NCBI RefSeq assembly: GCF_023571765.1
Contig: NZ_JAMJXC010000001.1
Location: 62,001 to 126,000 of the forward strand
DNA length: 64,000 nt
Direction: 5' to 3'
Source: Xanthobacter aminoxidans
Lineage (GTDB): Bacteria; Pseudomonadota; Alphaproteobacteria; Rhizobiales; Xanthobacteraceae
Positions 58,458-64,000 of the stretch are shown here, one piece after another. The notes beneath the pieces are model-generated. The model searched no databases. It was not told the origin of the DNA and was given only the letters and a program-made list of their open reading frames with translations. The stretch's first letter is position 1. Every line of letters starts with the position of its first letter. A program made the translations under genes and the position numbers.

Positions 58458-59425
58458 CACAGGATCCTCGACACGAAGAGGAGCAGGGTGCCGAGCAGCC
58501 CCAGCATGAGCGCGGCGCCGAGGAAGTCCGGCACGCGGAACACCCGCATCTTGGCGATCGACGTCTCGAATACCGCGAGCAGCACCGCGCCCGCCGCGAG
58601 CTTTGCGCCATAGCTCGCCATGCCCAGCACCACCGCGCCCGCCCCGGCGCCGGCCGGCGCCAGCCCCCACGGCACGAACACGCAGGCGACGAGGGAGATG
58701 AAGAGCAGCAGCTTCAGCTGCGCGGCCAGCTCGATGAGCGCGAGGTGGCGGCCGGAATATTCCAGCACCATGGCCTCGTGCACCATGGTCAATTCCAGAT
58801 GGGTGGCGGGATTGTCCACCGGGATGCGCCCGTTCTCCGCCACCGCGACGATGGCCAATGCAACCAGCGCCAGCGCCAGCGACACGCGCAGGCCGACGCC
58901 CGCGACCATCACCGAGGCGATGGTGGAGAGCTGGGTGGAATGGGCGACGAGGGCGAGGGAGAAGACGATCATGATCATCGCCGGCTCGGCCAGCGACGAG
59001 ATCATCACCTCCCGGCTCGATCCGATGCCGCCGAAGCTGGTGCCCACATCCATCCCCGCCAGCGCGAGGAAGAAGCGGGCCGAGCCGAGCAGCGCGGTGA
59101 TGACGATGAGGTCTGCCGACCAGGAGAAGATGAGCCCGGTGCCGAAGGTGGGCACCAGCGCCGCCGCCACCCAGGTTGCCGCGAACAGGAGGTAGGGCAC
59201 GGCGCGGAACAGCCAGGAGGCGTTGTGGGCCAGCACCGCCTCCTTGTTCAGGAGCCGCGCGAGGTCGCGATAGGGCTGGAACACGGAGGCGCCGCGCCGC
59301 CGGGTGAGGCGCGCCTTCACCTTCCGCACGAGGCCGGTGAGCAGCGGTGCCAGCGCCAGCACCAGCAGCATCTGGGTGCCCTGCACCAGAAGGTTCGCGA
59401 TCTGGAGGTTCGCCATCAGGTCCAT
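58457..59425 (-). CDS. NuoH/HyfC-like membrane subunit
   Basis: Protein of 322 residues from the ATG at 59425; the ATG at 59416, which gives a TGATG overlap, is equally possible. About eight helices are present with the NuoH family segments RRGASVFQPYRDLARLLNKE, ENGRIPVDNPATHLELTMVH and YSGRHLALIELAAQLK. In complex I and group 4 hydrogenases this subunit links the soluble catalytic module to the ion-translocating arm. The acidic residues on its cytoplasmic side (NPATHLELTMVHEAM) are retained. Confidence 0.88.
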   Translation of the reverse strand: MDLMANLQIANLLVQGTQMLLVLALAPLLTGLVRKVKARLTRRRGASVFQPYRDLARLLNKEAVLAHNASWLFRAVPYLLFAATWVAAALVPTFGTGLIFSWSADLIVITALLGSARFFLALAGMDVGTSFGGIGSSREVMISSLAEPAMIMIVFSLALVAHSTQLSTIASVMVAGVGLRVSLALALVALAIVAVAENGRIPVDNPATHLELTMVHEAMVLEYSGRHLALIELAAQLKLLLFISLVACVFVPWGLAPAGAGAGAVVLGMASYGAKLAAGAVLLAVFETSIAKMRVFRVPDFLGAALMLGLLGTLLLFVSRIL

Positions 59426-61437
59426 AGCGCCAGCACCAGCAGCAGGAGGACGAGAGCGCCGAAGACCAGCGCCAGATACTGGCGGATGGTGAGATATTGC
59501 AGGCGGTTGGCCCGCGTCGCGATGCGTTCCACCAGCCCCGCCAGGGGCAGGAACAGGAAGGCCCAGGCGGGATCGCGGGCGGTGATCTCGATGCGCGCCG
59601 GGGCGAGCGAGCCGGGCGGCGGCATCTCCACCCGTTCGCGGGCGGCGAACAGGGTGCGGGCGAACACCCGGCGGATGGGCTGGGCGAAGGAGCCGGCGGA
59701 ATATTGTGTCACCGGATCGGCATTGGGAAAGCCGCAGTCCCACGGCGGCGCGCGGCGCACCGCGCCGGTGGCGAGGCGGTGGATGATGAAGGCGGTGAGC
59801 AGCGCCGAGGAGGCAATGAAGAGGAAGACGAGGAGGCCGTTATAGGACGAGCGGCTTTCCGCCACCGGCACGATGGAGAGCCACGCCACTTCGCTCTGCG
59901 CCGGCATTTTCACGCCGATGAGCGCCGTCACCGCCGGCTGGAGCGCGTCGATGACGAGGCCGGGGAACAGGCCGGCGGCGACGCAGATGGCGGCAAGGGC
60001 GATCATCGCCGCGCGGGAGAAGGCGTCCACCTCATGCGCATTCGCCGCCTGTTCGCTGCGCGGCCGGCCGAGGAAGACGATACCGTAGAGCCGCACGAAG
60101 CAGGCCGCCGCCAGCGCCGCCGCCAGCGCCAGCAGGGCGCCCGCCGCCGGGACGGAGAGTTTTAGGCCCCAGGCCGGCAGTTCTGGGCTGAGCAGGATCG
60201 CCTGGAACACCAGCCATTCGGAGGCGAAGCCGTTCAGCGGCGGCAAAGCCGAGATGGCCGCCGCGCCGATCAGCATGACCACCGATGTCACGGGCATGCG
60301 GTGGATGAGCCCGCCGAGGCGGTCCATCACCCGCGACCCGGTGGCGGTGAGCACCGCGCCGGCGCCGAAGAAGAGGAGGCTCTTCATGGCCGCGTGGTTG
60401 AACACGTGGAACAGCGCCGCGGTGAAAGCCAGCGCCGCCGCCCCGCCGAAGCCCGAAGCCTTGAAGGCGAGGGCGAGGCCGAGGCCGACGAAGATGAGGC
60501 CGATGTTCTCGATGGTGGAGAAGGCCAGCACGCGCTTGGTATCGCTCTGCAGCAGCGCCTGCAGCACGCCGACGACGCCGGCAATGGCGCCCGCGACGAT
60601 CACCGGAATGCCCCACCACCAGTCCGGCGGGCCGGCGAGATCGAACACGATGCGGATGAAGCCGTAGACGGCCACCTTCGTCATCACCCCGCTCATGAGC
60701 GCGGAGACGTGGCTCGGCGCGGCGGGGTGTGCCAGCGGCAGCCAGACGTGCAGCGGCACGAGGCCGGCCTTGGAGCCGGCGCCGAGCAGCGCGAGCACCA
60801 GCACGACAGCCCCGGCCCAGCCGGTGGGCGGCGCGGCGCGCATGGCTTCGAAGGTGAAACCGCCGCCGCCCGCCGCCAGCAGGCCGAAGGCCAGCATCAG
60901 CGCCAGCGTGCCGAACGAGGCCATGAGGATATAGACGAGGCCCGCCTGCACATTGCCGGCCTCCTTGTCGTGGGAGATCACCAGCGCCCAGGAGGCGAGC
61001 GACATGAATTCCCACGCCAGCAGGAAGGTGTAGGCGTCCGCCGCCAGCGGCACGAGGTTCATGCCGGCGAGGAAGGCGGGGAAGAAGGGCAGCACCCGCT
61101 CGGGCGCATGGTCATGCCGGCCGTAGCCGAGGCCGTAAAGGCTCGCCGCCGCTCCGCCGAGGTTCACCACGACGAGGAAGACGGCGGAGAGCGCATCAAG
61201 CCGGAGATTGGCGCCGATCCACGGAATGCCCAGCGGCAGCACCAGCCCGCCTATGGGCGCCGGGATGGCGGTGAGGGCGGATACGGCGGCGAGGAGCGTC
61301 ACCGCCAGCGCGCCGCCATAGACCACGGGGCGTCCGAGAGGTCCGCGCGCGAGCACGGCACCGGCCACCGCCAGCACGAGCAGCGCGGCCACCGCGGAAA
61401 GGGCAGCGAGAAGCTGGACCGTGGGAGCGAGAGCCAT
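59416..61437 (-). CDS. antiporter-like subunit (HyfB/NuoL-type)
   Basis: Protein of 673 residues with about sixteen membrane helices. Family marks are WEFMSLASWALVISHDKEAG, GSKAGLVPLHVWLPLAHPAA (the key lysine region), HVSALMSGVMTKVAVYGFIR and FNHAAMKSLLFFGAGAV. A C-terminal extension carries CGFPNADPVTQYSAGSFAQP, as in HyfB. It is the largest ion-translocating subunit of the cluster. It begins two bases after the XRE regulator stop, so the regulator is the first gene of the operon. Confidence 0.88.
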   Translation of the reverse strand: MALAPTVQLLAALSAVAALLVLAVAGAVLARGPLGRPVVYGGALAVTLLAAVSALTAIPAPIGGLVLPLGIPWIGANLRLDALSAVFLVVVNLGGAAASLYGLGYGRHDHAPERVLPFFPAFLAGMNLVPLAADAYTFLLAWEFMSLASWALVISHDKEAGNVQAGLVYILMASFGTLALMLAFGLLAAGGGGFTFEAMRAAPPTGWAGAVVLVLALLGAGSKAGLVPLHVWLPLAHPAAPSHVSALMSGVMTKVAVYGFIRIVFDLAGPPDWWWGIPVIVAGAIAGVVGVLQALLQSDTKRVLAFSTIENIGLIFVGLGLALAFKASGFGGAAALAFTAALFHVFNHAAMKSLLFFGAGAVLTATGSRVMDRLGGLIHRMPVTSVVMLIGAAAISALPPLNGFASEWLVFQAILLSPELPAWGLKLSVPAAGALLALAAALAAACFVRLYGIVFLGRPRSEQAANAHEVDAFSRAAMIALAAICVAAGLFPGLVIDALQPAVTALIGVKMPAQSEVAWLSIVPVAESRSSYNGLLVFLFIASSALLTAFIIHRLATGAVRRAPPWDCGFPNADPVTQYSAGSFAQPIRRVFARTLFAARERVEMPPPGSLAPARIEITARDPAWAFLFLPLAGLVERIATRANRLQYLTIRQYLALVFGALVLLLLVLALWT

Positions 61438-61438
61438 C

Positions 61439-61708
61439 TCAGTCCCCCGATGGCCGGGGGGCCGGCGTCTTGAGGCGCACGCCGCGTCCGCCGCTGTCGC
61501 TCACCACGCCTTCGCCGATGAGATCGACGCCGGCGGCATCCAGCGCCCCCACCAGCTTCATCAGCGAATCCACGTTGCCGCGGATCACGCCGTCGCTGGC
61601 TTCCATGCGCTGGATGGTGGGGAGCGAGAGGCCGCACAGGCCGGCAAGGGCGCGCTGGTCGAGGCCAAGGATGGCGCGGGCGGCACGGAGCTGGGCAGCT
61701 GTGATCAT
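61439..61708 (-). CDS. small XRE-family regulator
   Basis: Protein of 89 residues. The helix-turn-helix is MITAAQLRAARAILGLDQRA, then LAGLCGLSLPTIQRMEAS. The rest (MKLVGALDAAGVDLIGEGVV) is a short family-specific tail. It is one base away from the hydrogenase-like operon and on the same strand, so it is almost certainly co-transcribed with it and may control it. A perfect dyad lies 74 bp upstream of its start. Confidence 0.85.
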   Translation of the reverse strand: MITAAQLRAARAILGLDQRALAGLCGLSLPTIQRMEASDGVIRGNVDSLMKLVGALDAAGVDLIGEGVVSDSGGRGVRLKTPAPRPSGD

Positions 61709-61781
61709 GATCGCTGACGGCAGGCGTTTAGCGTGATTTGTGCTGCTTACACCCGGTCTATTAAGCGATCAAGCATTATTA

Positions 61782-61800
61782 GTGATGTTTAAAACATCAC
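61782..61800. promoter_or_regulatory. 9-bp perfect dyad upstream of XRE-hyf-like operon
   Basis: GTGATGTTT and AAACATCAC are exact inverted copies around one A, in an AT-rich stretch between the padR and XRE genes. It could be the operator of the XRE regulator; a role as padR 3' hairpin is less likely because no U-tract follows. Confidence 0.6.
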
Positions 61801-61864
61801 TTCGTCACGAGAGCGGGCGCAACGGTCGGCGCCCGCCCTTTGCCGCCCGCCCTTGCCGCGCGGC

Positions 61865-62572
61865 TCACGCCTCCCGGATGTCGTTGGCCACGCGGGCGAG
61901 GATCTCGACGATCCGCGTCTCGGCGCCCCGGTTCTGCTCCAGCTTCTCGCGGGAAACATCACGCAGGTTTTCCAGCGCGGCTTCCACCAGGCGGGGCAGC
62001 TCGGCGCCGTGGCTCGGGCCGCTCTCGCTCCAGCCCATCCACTTCTTCACGCGGCCCATCTTGAGGCCGATCTCGGACAGCCGGCCGATGATGGCGTCGG
62101 CGAAGTCGCGGTTCTCGGCGAGGTAGGCGCGGCCCTCCTCGGTGATGGCGTAGCGCTTCTTCGAGCCGTCCGCCTCGGCGGTCACATAGCCCGCCTCTTC
62201 CAGGAAGGTGAGGGTGGGATAGACCACGCCCGGGCTCGGCGAATACCAGCCGGCGGTCTTCTCCTCGATCAGCTTGATGATCTCGTAGCCGTGGCGCGGC
62301 TGCTCGGCGATGAGCGACAGGGCCAGAAGCTTGAGGTCGCCCTGGGCCAGCATGCGGCCGATGCGGAACATGTCGCCGCCCCCGCGCCCGCCGCGTCCGC
62401 CAGGTCCCCCGCCGCCGCGATGGCCGCCGAACTCGCCAGGACCATGGCCGTGGCCGCCGCGCCCCGCGAACTCATGCTCGCCGAACGCGCGTCCACCAAA
62501 ATCGCCGCCCATTTCGCCGCCAAAGCCACGGCCACGGCGGGCGTCCCGCCAGTCTCGTCTGCATCCGAACAT
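61865..62572 (-). CDS. PadR-family transcriptional regulator with Gly/His-rich N-terminus
   Basis: Protein of 235 residues. Residues 1-67 are rich in Gly, Arg and His (FGGRAFGEHEFAGRGGHGHG). The PadR winged helix follows: LLALSLIAEQPRHGYEIIKL, YSPSPGVVYPTLTFLEEAGY and KKRYAITEEGRAYLAEN. A C-terminal helical dimerisation arm closes the protein. PadR proteins usually repress and release DNA on binding a small ligand. The His-rich head might bind metal; that is inference. It is divergent from the xerC-like gene, with palindromes between the two. Confidence 0.88.
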   Translation of the reverse strand: MFGCRRDWRDARRGRGFGGEMGGDFGGRAFGEHEFAGRGGHGHGPGEFGGHRGGGGPGGRGGRGGGDMFRIGRMLAQGDLKLLALSLIAEQPRHGYEIIKLIEEKTAGWYSPSPGVVYPTLTFLEEAGYVTAEADGSKKRYAITEEGRAYLAENRDFADAIIGRLSEIGLKMGRVKKWMGWSESGPSHGAELPRLVEAALENLRDVSREKLEQNRGAETRIVEILARVANDIREA

Positions 62573-62616
62573 TCGGAAGTCTCCTTAGATATGTCGTTAG
62601 ATATAGCGACGATGGT

Positions 62617-62632
62617 TATATCGTTCGATATA
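62617..62632. promoter_or_regulatory. PadR operator candidate
   Basis: TATATCG and CGATATA form a perfect inverted repeat around TT. A related, imperfect GATAT/AGATATA pair lies at about 62588-62604. The site is 45 bp upstream of padR in an AT-rich patch, as expected for autoregulation. Confidence 0.6.
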
Positions 62633-62724
62633 TCTGGATGACAAGGGGCTCCTCCGAAAAATCCGTTCAGCCTTTCTGAAGGCCCGCGCTTGCAGGATCG
62701 GCCCAATCGCCGGAGTCTTCCTCA

Positions 62725-63708
62725 ATGGCCATGTCAGATCAGGATCGCGCCGCCCGCGCCGCCCACGGCCTCGCCAGTGCCGCCGCGCCGGATGTGGCGG
62801 CCGCCGTCGAGGGCTGGCTGGCGCGCCTTGCCCACGAACGGCGGCTCTCGGCCAAGACGCTGGAGGCCTATGCCCGTGATCTTTCGGTGGTGCTCGTCCG
62901 GCTCACCGACCATCTCGGCAAGCGCCCGACGCTTCCCGATCTCGCCGCACTGACACCGGCGGACGTGCGGGCCGTGCTCGCCTCCCGTCGGGCCGAGGGC
63001 GTCGCCCCGCGCACTTTGGTGCGCCTTCTCGCCGCCGCACGCTCCTTCGGCCGGCATCTGGAGCGGGAAGGGCAGGGCAAGGTCGGCGCGCTCACGGCGG
63101 TGCGCGCCCCCAAGGTGCCGAAGGGCCTGCCCAAGCCCGTCTCCGTCGCCGCCGCCCGCGCGCTGGCTGATCCCGACACCCGTGCCGGCGAGGCACGCGA
63201 GGCGTGGGTGCTGGCGCGCGACGCGGCAGTGATCGCCCTGCTCTACGGGGCGGGCCTGCGCATCTCGGAGGCGCTGGGCCTCTCGGCGGGGATGATGTCG
63301 CCCGGCACGACGCAGATCACGGTGACGGGGAAGGGCAACAAGACGCGCATGGTGCCGTTGATCGCGCCGGTGCTCGCGGCGGTGGATGCCTATCGCGGTC
63401 TCTGTCCTTATCCTCTGGCGCCGGACAAGCCGCTGTTCCGGGGGGCGCGGGGTGGGCCGCTCTCGCCGCGCATCGTGCAATTGGCGGTGGAGCGGATGCG
63501 CGGCGCGCTGGGCCTTCCCGACAGCGCGACGCCCCACGCCTTGCGCCATTCCTTCGCCACTCACCTCCTCTCGCGGGGCGGTGATCTCAGGGCGATCCAG
63601 GAACTGCTCGGCCACGCCTCGCTCTCCACCACGCAGATCTATACGCAGGTCGATGCCGCCGCCCTCATGAACGCCTGGCGCGCTGCCCATCCGAGGGCGC
63701 GGGCGTAA
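62725..63708 (+). CDS. xerC: tyrosine recombinase XerC-like
   Basis: Protein of 327 residues. The N-terminal SAM-like domain is LARLAHERRLSAKTLEAYAR and the catalytic domain carries the R-H-x-x-R-H-Y set: arginine in GAGLRISEALGLS, HALRHSFATHLLSRGGDLRA, and LLGHASLSTTQIYTQV with the nucleophilic tyrosine. It matches chromosomal XerC, which resolves chromosome dimers at dif, and shows no sign of being a phage integrase. The start could also be the methionine two codons later. Confidence 0.88.
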   Translation: MAMSDQDRAARAAHGLASAAAPDVAAAVEGWLARLAHERRLSAKTLEAYARDLSVVLVRLTDHLGKRPTLPDLAALTPADVRAVLASRRAEGVAPRTLVRLLAAARSFGRHLEREGQGKVGALTAVRAPKVPKGLPKPVSVAAARALADPDTRAGEAREAWVLARDAAVIALLYGAGLRISEALGLSAGMMSPGTTQITVTGKGNKTRMVPLIAPVLAAVDAYRGLCPYPLAPDKPLFRGARGGPLSPRIVQLAVERMRGALGLPDSATPHALRHSFATHLLSRGGDLRAIQELLGHASLSTTQIYTQVDAAALMNAWRAAHPRARA

Positions 63709-63722
63709 GCAGGAGCTGAAGC

Positions 63723-64000
63723 ATGACGTTCACGCCCGTCCGCCCCGTCATCGAGCATCTCTCCGTCACCACCGTGGACCTTGCCCGCGCGGTGCGCTTC
63801 TACGATGCGGTGCTGGCGCCCCTCGGCCTCGTGCGGGTGGCCGACTATGACGAGCCGGAGGGCGCTTCCGCCTGCTGGGGGCCGCCGGGTACCCTGCCGG
63901 CACCGGAGGGCGTGCCGGGCGCCGCGCCCTTCTGGGTGCAGTTGCGCGAAGGGCCGGTGACGCCGCCGCCGGGCACCCATATCGCCTTCTGCGCGGCGGA
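63723..64000 (+). CDS. VOC/glyoxalase-family protein (3'-truncated by window)
   Basis: The first 92 residues are visible, starting MTFTPVRPVIEHLSVTTVDL; the rest lies beyond the window. The opening strand-helix (IEHLSVTTVDLARAVRFYDA, then LAPLGLVRV) and the TPPPGTHIAFCAA segment are typical of vicinal-oxygen-chelate (glyoxalase/bleomycin-resistance) domains, with the first metal-ligand histidine in EHLSV. Function within the family cannot be assigned. It follows xerC by 14 bp and may be co-transcribed. Confidence 0.75.
   Translation, partial: MTFTPVRPVIEHLSVTTVDLARAVRFYDAVLAPLGLVRVADYDEPEGASACWGPPGTLPAPEGVPGAAPFWVQLREGPVTPPPGTHIAFCAA

Noticed and set aside
54239..61437. Functional hydrogenase-4 or formate hydrogenlyase
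   Set aside because: Three of four NiFe-binding cysteines are missing in the large subunit, and no maturation, ferredoxin-subunit or formate dehydrogenase genes are present.
62725..63708. Phage or island integrase
   Set aside because: Length, motifs and context fit chromosomal XerC; no attachment repeats or phage genes are adjacent.

Overview
The window is GC-rich (roughly two-thirds G+C or more by eye), densely packed bacterial chromosome. The gene content points to an alphaproteobacterium of the Rhizobiales/Hyphomicrobiales, most plausibly the Xanthobacter/Azorhizobium/Ancylobacter group. The evidence is a CcrM-type cell-cycle DNA methyltransferase, a heme operon that carries a bacterial Mic60/mitofilin gene, a BigR/SqrR-type redox regulator, an OpgC-type acyltransferase and an Omp25-like porin. 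The genus is an inference from gene content; no 16S gene is present.

Layout. 1-9632: a D-threonine-aldolase-like gene and a hydantoinase/oxoprolinase pair (hyuA-hyuB), convergent with a second hyuB-hyuA pair that diverges from a LysR regulator. 9633-10600: a small remnant islet (broken IS3-type transposase end plus an orphan small ORF) next to a tRNA-Ala(CGC). 10611-15621: an RND efflux operon with a DUF2892 membrane protein, divergent from a BigR/SqrR-like regulator. 15851-18289: small housekeeping and hypothetical genes. 18579-28226: gpsA-tsaD, then divergently hemC-hemD-mic60-hemY, then lepA. 28236-33616: a TonB siderophore receptor with a PepSY membrane partner, glutaminase and a lipoprotein. 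33809-35972: groESL with a CIRCE operator and a strong terminator. 36397-46209: SelO, LysR/tautomerase, DsbA-like protein, DUF721, mutY, porin, ccrM, SGNH-like protein and OpgC. 46407-49339: a 3-hydroxyisobutyrate-dehydrogenase-family reductase divergent from a LacI regulator that is coupled to a TrmH-family methyltransferase. 49565-53312: an AcoR-like sigma-54 activator divergent from an aldehyde dehydrogenase with a recognisable -24/-12 promoter. 53570-54203: a low-GC islet with one orphan gene and a perfect inverted repeat. 54239-61708: a six-gene complex resembling group 4 membrane hydrogenase, headed by a small XRE regulator gene. 61865-64000: a PadR regulator, a XerC-like recombinase and a truncated VOC-family gene.

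The observation I would look at first is the hydrogenase-like cluster. Its large subunit has lost three of the four cysteines that bind the NiFe centre, while its small subunit keeps all four cluster-binding cysteines and both antiporter-like membrane subunits are intact. It is therefore unlikely to be a hydrogenase and looks like an energy-converting-hydrogenase-related (Ehr) complex. Other points of interest are the orphan gene with a ribbon-helix-helix-like N-terminus facing an 11-bp perfect inverted repeat, a predicted sulfide/persulfide-type switch over an RND pump, and a family of roughly 35-bp-period repeats that start directly after stop codons and always in the direction of the gene.

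Most long alternative-frame ORFs are antisense shadows caused by high GC and are omitted. Gene starts were corrected where the longest ORF ran upstream into a neighbouring gene.
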